The position numbers were made by a program, and so were the translations under genes. A stretch of 64,000 nt of DNA from Actinoplanes utahensis (GTDB lineage: Bacteria; Actinomycetota; Actinomycetes; Mycobacteriales; Micromonosporaceae): contig NZ_BOMZ01000109.1 in NCBI RefSeq assembly GCF_016862455.1, positions 1-64,000 of the forward strand. The letters are read 5' to 3'. The first letter of the stretch is position 1. Each line of letters starts with the position of its first letter. This document shows, piece after piece, positions 23,582 through 31,325 of this stretch. Below the pieces are notes generated by a model. The model was not told the DNA's origin. It made no database searches and saw only the letters and a program-made list of their open reading frames with translations.

Positions 23582-25075
23582 GTCAGTGGGCTCGCCGTGG
23601 GCTGCCTTCTCCAGGAGGTTCTGCTTCGGCCCGGTGAACCACTTCCGGGCGCTCGCGAACCACCAGATCGCGGCCGCTCCGAGCACCACCGCCACGGCGA
23701 CGATCGTGTAGTTGAAGGTCTCCGCGGTGATCGGCGATGTGGGCGGCAGCACGAAGAGGACACAGATGACACCTACCCAGACGATCGCGATCCAGCCGAT
23801 CGGGGCACTCCATTTCCCGAGGTTCCACGGGCCGGGCCGGAAGTCGGTGCTGAGCCGCCGCAGCAGCACCGGGCCCACGTAGGCGATGTACAGGCCGATC
23901 ACCGCGATCGAGGTGGCCGCGGCGTACGCCACGGTGTTCCAGAGCGACGGCAGGACCAGGATCGTCGAGAGGGTCACGCACAGCCAGATGGAGTTGGTGG
24001 GCGTACCGGTGCGGGGGTTGACCCTCTTCCAGATCCGCGAACCGGGGATCGCGTCGTCGCGGGCGAAGGCGTAGGACATCCGGGAGTTGGCGGTGACCGA
24101 CGCCATGCCGCAGAACCACTGCGCCACCATGCAGATGAAGAGCAGGAACACACCCAGGTCGTGGCCGACCGCGTCGATGAAGATCTGCGCCGGGGGCAGG
24201 CCGAGATCGGTGCCGAGAGCACCCTCGTAGTCCGTGATGGACCACGTGATCGCGACCAGCAGGACGAACCCGGCGATCACCGAGACGACCACCGACATCA
24301 CGATGCCGCGGGGCGCGGCGTTGGCGGCGTCGTGGGTCTCCTCGGCGACGTGCGCGGAGGCGTCGTAGCCGGTGTACGTGTACTGCGCCATCAGCAGACC
24401 CATCAGCACCGCGTAGACGCCCGCGCCGGCAAAGGTGAAGCCGGTCGCGTTGTAGACCTCGGTGAACACCTCGGAGATCGGTTTGTGCTGATCCGGGACG
24501 ACGACGAGGATCCCGACGATCACCGCGACACCGACCAGGTGCCACCAGGCGCTCACGTCGGACAGGATGCGCACCAGGTTGACGCCGAAGGTGTTCAGCA
24601 GCCCGTGCACGACGATGATGACCAGGAAGATCCCGAACGTGGAGAGCGCCGTCACCTCCAGCCCGAACGTGAGGCTGAGGAACGCCGCCGTGGTGATCGC
24701 CGCACCGAAGTCGATGGCCGCGGTCACCGCGACCTCGCCGAGGAAGTTGAACCAGCCGATGAACCAGGCCCATGCGGGCTTGTTCCGTTTGGCCAGCGCG
24801 GCGGCCCACCAGTAGAGGGCGCCCGCGGTCGGATAGGCCGAGCAGACCTCGGCCATGGCCAGGGCCACGAAGGTCACCATGACGCCGACGAACAGCCAGC
24901 CGAGGGTGATCGCGATCGGGCCGCCCGCCTTCATCGCGATGCCGTACGAGGTGATCGCCCCGGCCAGGATCGAGATGATCGAGAACGAGACGGCGAAGTT
25001 GGAGAAGCCGGAGAGCCGGCGGTGGAGTTCCTGTTTGTATCCGAGTTGGGCGAGTCGTTCTTCGTCGGTACTCAT
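23579..25075 (-). CDS. APC-family amino acid/amine permease
   Basis: A 498-residue transporter with about twelve membrane segments. The N-terminal block FSNFAVSFSIISILAGAITSYGIAMKAGGP and the motifs AEVCSAYPTAGALYWW and QYTYTGYDASAHVAEE match the actinobacterial amino acid permease subfamily that also carries GABA, choline or polyamines. I start at ATG 25075, with AGGAGG five bases before; a GTG one codon upstream is too close. First gene of the pathway operon; it probably imports the amine substrate. Its stop lies inside the inverted repeat at 23565-23581. Confidence 0.93.
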   Translation of the reverse strand: MSTDEERLAQLGYKQELHRRLSGFSNFAVSFSIISILAGAITSYGIAMKAGGPIAITLGWLFVGVMVTFVALAMAEVCSAYPTAGALYWWAAALAKRNKPAWAWFIGWFNFLGEVAVTAAIDFGAAITTAAFLSLTFGLEVTALSTFGIFLVIIVVHGLLNTFGVNLVRILSDVSAWWHLVGVAVIVGILVVVPDQHKPISEVFTEVYNATGFTFAGAGVYAVLMGLLMAQYTYTGYDASAHVAEETHDAANAAPRGIVMSVVVSVIAGFVLLVAITWSITDYEGALGTDLGLPPAQIFIDAVGHDLGVFLLFICMVAQWFCGMASVTANSRMSYAFARDDAIPGSRIWKRVNPRTGTPTNSIWLCVTLSTILVLPSLWNTVAYAAATSIAVIGLYIAYVGPVLLRRLSTDFRPGPWNLGKWSAPIGWIAIVWVGVICVLFVLPPTSPITAETFNYTIVAVAVVLGAAAIWWFASARKWFTGPKQNLLEKAAHGEPTD

Positions 25076-25139
25076 CACGACCTCCTATGTGACCTGAGCC
25101 ACTGACGCGGTGATCTTCGCTCCACCGTGTTACGGGAGT

Positions 25140-25163
25140 CAATGCATAGCGTTAATTGCATTG
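25140..25163. promoter_or_regulatory. Candidate operator of the amine-catabolism operon
   Basis: CAATGCA-N10-TGCATTG: seven-base arms at 25140-25146 and 25157-25163 with an A/T-rich centre (TAGCGTTAAT). It lies 65 bases upstream of the permease start, in otherwise GC-rich sequence. The form fits a dimeric repressor of GntR or similar class. The regulator is not in view. Confidence 0.5.
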
Positions 25164-25492
25164 CCGCCAACCAGCGCCGATGGGAGCCTCGAAGGCATCC
25201 GGACCTCTCTCCGGGCCGGCGGCGCGGGGCGCGGTCACCTCTCTCTCGGCATAGCGCCCGCCCCGCGCCGCCGCCTTCTCGATCACAGCGTTCTCGCAGG
25301 TCAGTCAGACTTTTAGCGGAAAAAATCTACAGCGGCGACTCTAGAAATCTCGCCGGGACCGGCCTACCGTTAAGGAGTCGGCCACGGCCGGCAACGCAAC
25401 TGGCACTGTCGCTTAGTTGGAGAGGGAGGACGAGATACCGCAGCAACGCGTAATCAAGACGTCCCCGGCCCGACATGAGGTGATCGCAGCCG

Positions 25493-25519
25493 ATGCCCAT
25501 CACTCCGGTCGACCGCTAG
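25493..25519 (+). CDS. Candidate leader peptide upstream of MerR gene
   Basis: ATG at 25493 opens MPITPVDR and stops at TAG. GAGGTGATC (25477-25485) upstream is complementary to nine bases of the 3' end of 16S rRNA (...GAUCACCUC...), though the spacing to the ATG (about 12 from GAGG) is long. The frame is followed by a hairpin of terminator form just before the MerR gene, an attenuator-like layout. Assigning it as a coding leader is inference. Confidence 0.4.
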   Translation: MPITPVDR

Positions 25520-25575
25520 CGGCACGCAGCCGGTCGACCACCTGCGCCGGCGAAGACCGGCACAAGAATTGAAAA

Positions 25576-25608
25576 GCCAGGGCCCCGGTTACCCGCCGGG
25601 GCCCTGGC
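25576..25608. terminator. 13-bp hairpin directly before the MerR gene
   Basis: GCCAGGGCCCCGG (25576-25588) pairs with CCGGGGCCCTGGC (25596-25608) with a seven-base loop. Read on the plus strand it is followed by CTTATGT; on the minus strand by TTTTCAAT. It ends 11 bases before the ATG at 25620 and could act as a leader terminator. Confidence 0.7.
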
Positions 25609-25619
25609 CTTATGTCTAG

Positions 25620-25955
25620 ATGGACGGCATGGACCGTGACCGTCCGATTTACAGCATGGGCCGTGCCGCCGAGACGATCGGTGTGACAGCGGCCTTCCTC
25701 CGCAGTCTCGACGGCACCGGCCTGATCGAGCCGGAACGGTCGGCCGGCGGCCACCGCCGGTACTCCCGCCACCAGCTCGACCTCGCCGCCCGCGTCCGGA
25801 CCCTGCTCGACGAGGGCTTCCTGCTCGCCGCCGCCTGCCGGATCGTCACCCTCGAGGACCGTCTCGAAGCCGCCCACCGCCGGATCCGGGAACTCGGCGG
25901 CCGGATCACCCCCGACCAGGACGCCAGCATCCCGACACAGACACGGCGCGACTGA
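25620..25955 (+). CDS. Small MerR-family regulator without effector domain
   Basis: A 111-residue protein with an N-terminal MerR winged helix (YSMGRAAETIGVTAAFLRSLDGTGLIEPERSAGGHRRYSRHQLDL), where GHRRY is the wing signature. After a helix (VRTLLDEGFLLAAACRIVTLEDRLEAAHRRIREL) it ends, so it has no visible ligand-binding domain, only a dimerisation coiled coil. The start is ATG 25620, with a possible second start at 25629; neither has a clear ribosome site because the upstream hairpin lies in that position. It precedes a two-component system on the same strand. Confidence 0.85.
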   Translation: MDGMDRDRPIYSMGRAAETIGVTAAFLRSLDGTGLIEPERSAGGHRRYSRHQLDLAARVRTLLDEGFLLAAACRIVTLEDRLEAAHRRIRELGGRITPDQDASIPTQTRRD

Positions 25956-25972
25956 CATGCGAGGGTCACCGC

Positions 25973-27187
25973 ATGGCATCGGTGACCCTCGACGCCCGGC
26001 AACGGCGTACCGACATCGGGATCGGACTGGCGGTGGCGGCCGTCGCGGTCGTCAACCTCTTCCTCGCCCGCGGCGCGAAGATCCTGGAATCGGAGTACGC
26101 GGCCGCCCTGCCCGAACAGATCTGCTGGGTGGTCGCCACCACGCTGCCGCTGATGTTCCGCCGCACCCACCCCGACGTGGTCGCCGTCGTGATCGCCGTC
26201 GCCTTCATCGGCGGGCAGTTCCGCGGCTCCCAGGAACAGCAGGTCACCTCCGGCGCGCTGTTCGCCGCGATCTACGCCCTCGGCGCCTGGGGGCGGAACC
26301 GGCGCCGGTCCCGTTACCTGCGGCTCGGCATCGTCGCCGCGATGTTCGCCTGGCTCGCCGTCACCTTCATCGTCTTCGGCGGACGGTTCGACAACGCCGC
26401 CGAACGGGCCTCCATCGCCTTCAACTCGCTGGTGGTGAACGCCGCCTTCTTCGCGTTCTGCTACCTGATGGGCGACGCGGTGTGGCAGAACGCCCGCCGT
26501 CACGAGGCGCTCGTCGCCCAGACCGCCGAACTGAAGGCCGCCCATGCGCTCGCCGGCGAGCAGGCCGTCTTCCGGGAACGGGTCCGGATCGCCCGCGAAC
26601 TGCACGACGTCGTCGCCCACCACGTGTCGGTGATGGGCATCCAGGCGTCCGCCAGCCGCCGCGCCCTCGACAAGGACCCGGCCCGCGCCCGGACCGCGCT
26701 CGCCGCGATCGAGGAGGGCGCCCGCACCGCGGTCGCCGAACTGCGGCGGATGCTGGGGGCGCTGCGCTCCGGGGACACGACGGAGGAACAGGCCGCACCG
26801 GCCGGTATCGACCGGCTCCCGGAGATCACCGACCGGGCCCGGGAGGCCGGACTGACCGTCAGCTACGCCGTCTACGGTGATCCGGTGCCGCTGCCCGAAT
26901 CGCTGTCCCTCGCCGCCTACCGGATCGTCCAGGAGGCCGTGACGAACACCCTCAAACACGCCCACGCGCAGACCCTCGACGTCCGGGTCCGCTACCTCAA
27001 CGAAGAACTGGAGCTCGACGTCACCGACGACGGCCGGGGCGGGCCGGCGACCGGCGGCGGCATGGGACTCGTCGGCATGCGGGAACGGGTCACCGTGCAC
27101 GACGGCGCCCTCGAACACGGCAGCCAGCCGGGCGGCGGGTACCGGGTGCGGGCCCGCTTCCCCTACCCGGCCGGAGTCGCCGCGTGA
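25973..27187 (+). CDS. NarL-type sensor histidine kinase
   Basis: A 404-residue histidine kinase of the HisKA_3 family. It has several N-terminal membrane segments (about 20-170), a linker and the dimerisation/phospho-acceptor motif FRERVRIARELHDVVAHHVSVM (His in RELHDVV), then a HATPase with the N-box YRIVQEAVTNTLKHAH and the motif GMGLVGMRERV. The stimulus is probably sensed through the membrane domain and is unknown. Its stop overlaps the response regulator start (GTGA), so the two are translationally coupled. Likely controls the ABC exporter downstream. Confidence 0.93.
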   Translation: MASVTLDARQRRTDIGIGLAVAAVAVVNLFLARGAKILESEYAAALPEQICWVVATTLPLMFRRTHPDVVAVVIAVAFIGGQFRGSQEQQVTSGALFAAIYALGAWGRNRRRSRYLRLGIVAAMFAWLAVTFIVFGGRFDNAAERASIAFNSLVVNAAFFAFCYLMGDAVWQNARRHEALVAQTAELKAAHALAGEQAVFRERVRIARELHDVVAHHVSVMGIQASASRRALDKDPARARTALAAIEEGARTAVAELRRMLGALRSGDTTEEQAAPAGIDRLPEITDRAREAGLTVSYAVYGDPVPLPESLSLAAYRIVQEAVTNTLKHAHAQTLDVRVRYLNEELELDVTDDGRGGPATGGGMGLVGMRERVTVHDGALEHGSQPGGGYRVRARFPYPAGVAA

Positions 27188-27828
27188 GCATCAGCGTGCT
27201 GCTCGCCGACGACCATCAACTCGTGCGGACCGGCTTCCGGGTCATCCTCGAGATGGAGGACGACATCACGGTGGCCGGCGAGGCCGCAGACGGCGTCCAG
27301 GCGGTCGAGATGGCACTGCGCCTGCGGCCCGACGTGGTGCTGATGGACGTCGAGATGCCCGGTATGAACGGCCTCGACGCCACCCGCCGCATCGCCGCCG
27401 GCGGTGGGCCGTCGGTGCTGATCCTGACCACCTTCGACCGGGACGACTACCTGTTCGACGCGCTCCGGGCCGGGGCCAGCGGATTCCTGCTCAAGAACGG
27501 CACCCCGGAGGCGCTGACCGAGGCGATCCGGGTCGTCGCCTCCGGGGAGGCGCTGCTCGCCCCGGCCGTGACCCGGCGGGTGATCTCCACCTTCACCGCC
27601 CCGGCGGCCGCCGGGGTCCGCCTGGACCGGCTCACCCCGCGCGAGCACGAGGTGCTGGTCCTCCTCGCGGGCGGCGCCACCAACGCGGAGATCGCCGCCG
27701 CCCTGCATCTCGGCGAGACCACCGTGAAGACGCACGTCAGCCGGGTGCTCATGAAGATCGGCGCCCGCGACCGGACACAGGCCGTGGTCCTGGCGTACGA
27801 GCTCGGGGTGGTCCGTCCCGGAGGGTGA
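27184..27828 (+). CDS. LuxR-type response regulator
   Basis: A 214-residue NarL/FixJ-type regulator, cognate to the preceding kinase. The receiver has the acidic pair ADDHQ, the phospho-acceptor in VVLMDVEMPG (about Asp54) and Lys in FLLKNG. The output helix-turn-helix is LTPREHEVLVLLAGGATNAEIAAALHLGETTVKTHVSRVLMKIG. Starts at GTG 27184 overlapping the kinase stop. DNA target unknown, but the ABC genes start about 70 bases later. Confidence 0.95.
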   Translation: MSISVLLADDHQLVRTGFRVILEMEDDITVAGEAADGVQAVEMALRLRPDVVLMDVEMPGMNGLDATRRIAAGGGPSVLILTTFDRDDYLFDALRAGASGFLLKNGTPEALTEAIRVVASGEALLAPAVTRRVISTFTAPAAAGVRLDRLTPREHEVLVLLAGGATNAEIAAALHLGETTVKTHVSRVLMKIGARDRTQAVVLAYELGVVRPGG

Positions 27829-27896
27829 CATCCTCCGCGAGGAGGACCTCCCTCAGCCGGACGACACGGCATCGACCCGCGTCTAGCGTTCTGGTC

Positions 27897-28790
27897 ATGA
27901 ACACCGTCCTGAACGTCGATGCCGTGAACCGGTCCTTCGGCGAACGCCACGTCCTCAAGGACGTGTCGTTCACCGTGGACTCCGGGCGCCTCACCGGCTT
28001 CGTCGGCGCGAACGGCGCCGGCAAGACCACCACCATGCGGATCATCCTCGGCGTGCTCGCCGCCGACACCGGGACGGTGACCTGGAACGGCGTCCCGGTG
28101 ACCCGCGAACACCGGCAGCGCTTCGGCTACATGCCGGAGGAACGCGGCCTCTACCCGAAGATGACCGTGGCCGAGCAGATCGTCTACCTCGGACGGTTGC
28201 ACGGGCTCGGCCACGCCGACGCCCGACGCCGCACCACCGCCCTGCTGGAACGGCTCGAACTCGCCGAACGCGCCGGCGACCTGGTGGAGAAGCTGTCGCT
28301 GGGCAACCAGCAGCGCGCCCAGATCGCCGCCGCCCTGGTGCACGACCCGGAACTGCTGGTCCTCGACGAGCCGTTCTCCGGCCTCGACCCGCTCGCCGTC
28401 GAGAACGTCCTCACGGTGCTCCGCGAACGGGCCCGCTCCGGCGCCGCGGTGCTCTTCTCCAGCCACCAGCTCGACCTCGTCGAACGCCTCTGCGACGACC
28501 TGGTGATCATCGCGGACGGGACGATCCGCGCGGCCGGCGCCCGGTCCCGGCTCCGCGAGCAGTACACGCTGCCCCGCTTCACCGTCGAAGTGGACACCGA
28601 CGCCGGCTGGCTGCGTGACCACCCCGGCGTCACCCTCGTCGAACTCGACGGCCCCCGGGCCGTCTTCGACCTGGAACCGGAGATCGACGAGCAGTCCGTT
28701 CTCCGCGCCGCCCTGGCCCGTGGCCCGGTCCGCGTCTTCACCCCGGTCCGCCCGTCCCTCGCCGAGATCTTCCGAGAGGTTATCCAGTGA
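27897..28790 (+). CDS. ABC transporter ATP-binding protein
   Basis: A 297-residue ATPase with Walker A GANGAGKTTT, signature LSLGNQQRAQIAAAL and Walker B ELLVLDEPFSGLDP, and an H-loop region FSSHQLDLVERL. The C-terminal region of about 80 residues fits the DUF4162 type found with exporters of the NatA/CcmA group. The start is ATG 27897 (MNTVLNVDAV). The permease follows with a four-base overlap. Downstream of the two-component system and probably under its control. Confidence 0.93.
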   Translation: MNTVLNVDAVNRSFGERHVLKDVSFTVDSGRLTGFVGANGAGKTTTMRIILGVLAADTGTVTWNGVPVTREHRQRFGYMPEERGLYPKMTVAEQIVYLGRLHGLGHADARRRTTALLERLELAERAGDLVEKLSLGNQQRAQIAAALVHDPELLVLDEPFSGLDPLAVENVLTVLRERARSGAAVLFSSHQLDLVERLCDDLVIIADGTIRAAGARSRLREQYTLPRFTVEVDTDAGWLRDHPGVTLVELDGPRAVFDLEPEIDEQSVLRAALARGPVRVFTPVRPSLAEIFREVIQ

Positions 28791-29854
28791 CCACGTACCA
28801 AGCCGCCAAACTGGTCGCGGGCCGGGAGATCCGGGTCAAGCTCCGCGACAAGACCTTCCTGTTCAGCACGGTCTTCCTGCTCCTCTTCAGCGCCCTCGGC
28901 GTGGTCCTGCCGGCCCTGATGGACAGCGGCCCCACCAAGGTCGCCGTGGTCGGCTCCACCCACGTCGCCGCCCTCGAGAAGGCCGGCCTGGAAGTCCGCA
29001 CCGTCACCGATCAGGCCGCCGCCGCGCAACTCGTCCGCGACGAGGAGGTCGAGGCCGCGGTCGTCGACGGCCCCCGGGTGCTCGCCCTCGAGGAGGCCCC
29101 GCAGGACGTGGTCTCCGCGCTCAGCACCTCTCCCCCGGTCGACTTCCTCGAACCCGACGCCCTCGACCAGACCGCCCGCTTCCTCGTCCCGTTCGCGCTG
29201 GCCCTGCTCTTCTTCTTCACCACGCTGATGTTCGGCGTGCAGATCGCCCAGAGCGTCACCGAGGAGAAGCAGACCCGCATCGTCGAGATCCTGGTCTCCA
29301 GCGTCCCGGTCCGGGCCCTGCTGATCGGCAAGGTCTTCGCCATGACGCTGCTCGCCTTCGGACAGCTCGCCCTGATCGCCGTCGTCGCCCTGGTCGGCAT
29401 GCGTGTCGGCGGCGCCGGCTCGCCCCTGATCGACGCCCTGCTCCCGGCGATCGGCTGGTTCCTGCCGTTCTTCGTCATCGGCTTCCTGATGCTCGCCACC
29501 CTCTGGGCCGGCGTCGGCGCCCTCGCCGCCCGGCTGGAGGACATCAACGGCACCTCCGCCCCGCTCCAGCTCGTCGTGATGACCCCGTTCTTCCTGGTGC
29601 TCTCCCTGCAGTCGAACCAGGCCGCGATGACGGTCCTGTCCTACATCCCGTTCTCCGCCCCGGTCGCCATGCCCGTCCGCCTCTTCAACGGCGAAGCCGC
29701 CACCTGGGAGCCGCTCGTCGCGCTCGCGCTGCTGCTGATCACCAGCGCGATCACCCTGATCGCGGGAGCCCGCATCTACGAGGGTTCGCTGCTGCGCACC
29801 AACGGCCGCACCTCCTTCGCCACCGCCTGGCGAAGCCCCACGACGGCCGGCTGA
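28787..29854 (+). CDS. ABC-2 type permease (NatB-like)
   Basis: A 355-residue membrane protein with an N-terminal helix, a large extracytoplasmic domain (about residues 45-125) and five or so C-terminal segments. The conserved VTEEKQTRIVEILVSSVPVRALLIGKVF is the ABC-2 family signature. It starts with GTGA overlap to the ATPase. It would export a small cation, drug or peptide, but the substrate cannot be read. Confidence 0.91.
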   Translation: MTTYQAAKLVAGREIRVKLRDKTFLFSTVFLLLFSALGVVLPALMDSGPTKVAVVGSTHVAALEKAGLEVRTVTDQAAAAQLVRDEEVEAAVVDGPRVLALEEAPQDVVSALSTSPPVDFLEPDALDQTARFLVPFALALLFFFTTLMFGVQIAQSVTEEKQTRIVEILVSSVPVRALLIGKVFAMTLLAFGQLALIAVVALVGMRVGGAGSPLIDALLPAIGWFLPFFVIGFLMLATLWAGVGALAARLEDINGTSAPLQLVVMTPFFLVLSLQSNQAAMTVLSYIPFSAPVAMPVRLFNGEAATWEPLVALALLLITSAITLIAGARIYEGSLLRTNGRTSFATAWRSPTTAG

Positions 29855-29864
29855 GCACCAGCTT

Positions 29865-29902
29865 CGGAGCGTGGCCCGGCAGCGATGCCGGGCCACGCTC
29901 CG
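29865..29902 (+). terminator. Terminator of the TCS-ABC operon
   Basis: A perfect 16-bp stem, CGGAGCGTGGCCCGGC (29865-29880) with 29887-29902, six-base loop, lying ten bases after the permease stop. The sequence after it is C-rich and lacks a U-tract. Confidence 0.8.
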
Positions 29903-29906
29903 TCGC

Positions 29907-29968
29907 CCCACAGCCCCCACCCACAGCCCCGCCCACCCACAGCCCCGCCCACCCACAGCCCCGCCCAC
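29907..29968. repeat. 16-bp tandem repeat array
   Basis: Three exact units of CCACAGCCCCGCCCAC at 29921-29936, 29937-29952 and 29953-29968, preceded by a diverged unit from 29907. It is pure spacer sequence after the terminator and shows no coding bias. Confidence 0.9.
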
Positions 29969-30041
29969 CCAGGGGGGCCGGCCCACCCAGTCCTGAGAAC
30001 CGGCTTCGGACGCTACGCCGGTTGTGGGGCGGGGCCTCGGG

Positions 30042-30067
30042 TTGTCCACAGGGTGGGGTTGTCCACA
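30042..30067 (+). promoter_or_regulatory. Pair of DnaA-box-like sites
   Basis: TTGTCCACA occurs at 30042-30050 and again at 30059-30067, spaced 17 bases start to start, in the same orientation. This is the actinobacterial DnaA box consensus as known for Streptomyces. It lies just upstream of the LLM oxidoreductase gene, far from any visible oriC features. It may be a DnaA-titration or regulatory site. Confidence 0.5.
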
Positions 30068-30114
30068 GGGATCGGCAAGGCGGTGGACATCACACTGCCG
30101 GGGACGGCAGGATC

Positions 30115-31101
30115 ATGGGCATGTCGATGCGATGGGGCATGACCGTGCCGTTCGGCGGCGTTCCGCTCTCCGAGCACGCCGCAGTCTTCTCGGCGCTGGC
30201 CGACGCGGGGTTCACCGACGCGTGGTCGGCCGAGGTCAACGGCACCGATGGGTTCACCCCGCTGACGCTGGCGGCCGCCTGGGAGCCGCGGCTGCAGCTC
30301 GGCACCGCGATCGCGCCGGTCTTCACCCGCGGGCCCGGTCTGCTGGCGATGACCGCGGCGGCGCTCGCCGAGGCCGCGCCCGGCCGTTTCCATCTCGGCA
30401 TCGGCGCGTCCTCGCCGGTGGTGGTCGGCGATTGGAACGCGGTCGATTTCGAGCAGCCGTTCGCCCGCAGCCGGGACGTGCTCCGGTTCCTGCGGGCCGC
30501 GCTCGCCGGCGAGCAGGTGAGTGAGAGGTTCACGACGTTCGAGGTGCGCCGGTTCCGTCTGGAGCGCCCGCCGACCGTCCCGCCGCGGATCATGCTGGCC
30601 GCCCTGCGCCCCGGCATGCTGCGACTGGCCGCCGCCGAGGCCGACGGGGTGATCCTCAACTGGCTGGCCGCCTCGGATGTCGCCACCGCGCTGGCCGAGA
30701 CCAAGGAGGCGGCGCCCGGCTTCGAGGTGGCGGCCCGGATCTTCGTGATTCCCACCGAGGACGCCGCCTACGCACGCACGGTCGCCCGCCGGATGATCAC
30801 CGCCTACCTGACCGTTCCGGCCTATGCCGCGTTCCACCGCTGGCTCGGCCGCGAGGAGACCCTCGCTCCGATGTGGCAGGCCTGGCAGTCCGGCGACCGT
30901 AAGGGCGCACTGGCCGCCATCCCGGACAGCCTGGTCGATGAGCTGATCGTCCACGGCTCGCCGGCGGAGTGCCGCGCCCGGGTGCAGGCGTACGCCGACG
31001 CCGGTGTCACCGTCCCGGTCATGGCACTGACCCCGACACCCGAGCTCGAGCGCGGCGGCCTTCCGGCGCTGCTCGATCTGATCGCCACTCTCGGCCGTTA
31101 G
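30115..31101 (+). CDS. LLM-class flavin (F420)-dependent oxidoreductase
   Basis: A 328-residue TIM-barrel protein of the luciferase-like monooxygenase superfamily. Motifs FTDAWSAEVNGTDGFTPL, LGTAIAPVFTRGPGLLAMTAAALAEAAPGRFHLGIG and the C-terminal GSPAECRARVQAYADAGV are typical of the F420-dependent branch common in Actinobacteria. FMN is an alternative cofactor. Three in-frame ATGs lie at the start (30115, 30121, 30127); I use the first. It is a single gene downstream of the DnaA-box-like sites; the substrate is unknown. Confidence 0.88.
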   Translation: MGMSMRWGMTVPFGGVPLSEHAAVFSALADAGFTDAWSAEVNGTDGFTPLTLAAAWEPRLQLGTAIAPVFTRGPGLLAMTAAALAEAAPGRFHLGIGASSPVVVGDWNAVDFEQPFARSRDVLRFLRAALAGEQVSERFTTFEVRRFRLERPPTVPPRIMLAALRPGMLRLAAAEADGVILNWLAASDVATALAETKEAAPGFEVAARIFVIPTEDAAYARTVARRMITAYLTVPAYAAFHRWLGREETLAPMWQAWQSGDRKGALAAIPDSLVDELIVHGSPAECRARVQAYADAGVTVPVMALTPTPELERGGLPALLDLIATLGR

Positions 31102-31137
31102 CACTGTCCCGCCGGATCCCGGCTTGAAGCGGTTCCA

Positions 31138-31156
31138 GTCTCAGCGCAGCTGAGAC
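31138..31156. repeat. Hairpin related to the left-end repeat
   Basis: GTCTCAGC (31138-31145) pairs with GCTGAGAC (31149-31156). Its right flank, GAGACAGCCGTG followed by CAACCAGCC, matches the flank of the hairpin at 81-108 (GAGACAGCGGTG, then ACCAGCC). It lies 37 bases after the LLM gene stop and may also act as its terminator. Confidence 0.6.
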
Positions 31157-31325
31157 AGCCGTGACAACCAGCCGGGGGTGACCGGGACGGGCATGCATGA
31201 GTGGCACCCGGGAGCGGTCGTGAGGGGACGCCTGCCGTGGCCGCCGCGAGGCACGGGACGGTCCGTGGCCCGTACGAGCGCATGGTGGGACAGAAGCGAC
31301 GCGGACCGCGAGCCGGGCGGCGGTC

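Larger units (their letters stand above)
25076..25619. other. Long divergent intergenic region with operator and attenuator signals
   Basis: A 544-base gap between the minus-strand permease operon and the plus-strand MerR gene. It holds an inverted repeat at 25140-25163, a locally AT-rich stretch around 25300-25350, a short leader ORF at 25493-25519 with a nine-base match to the 16S rRNA 3' end, and a 13-bp hairpin at 25576-25608. The direct word CCGGTCGACC occurs twice (25505-25514 and 25531-25540). No longer gene is supported. Confidence 0.7.

Noticed and set aside
29907..29968. Short tandem repeats suspected as an iteron-type origin
   Set aside because: Only three exact GC-rich units, no replication initiator gene or AT-rich unwinding region; the DnaA-like pair nearby is reported separately as a weaker hint.
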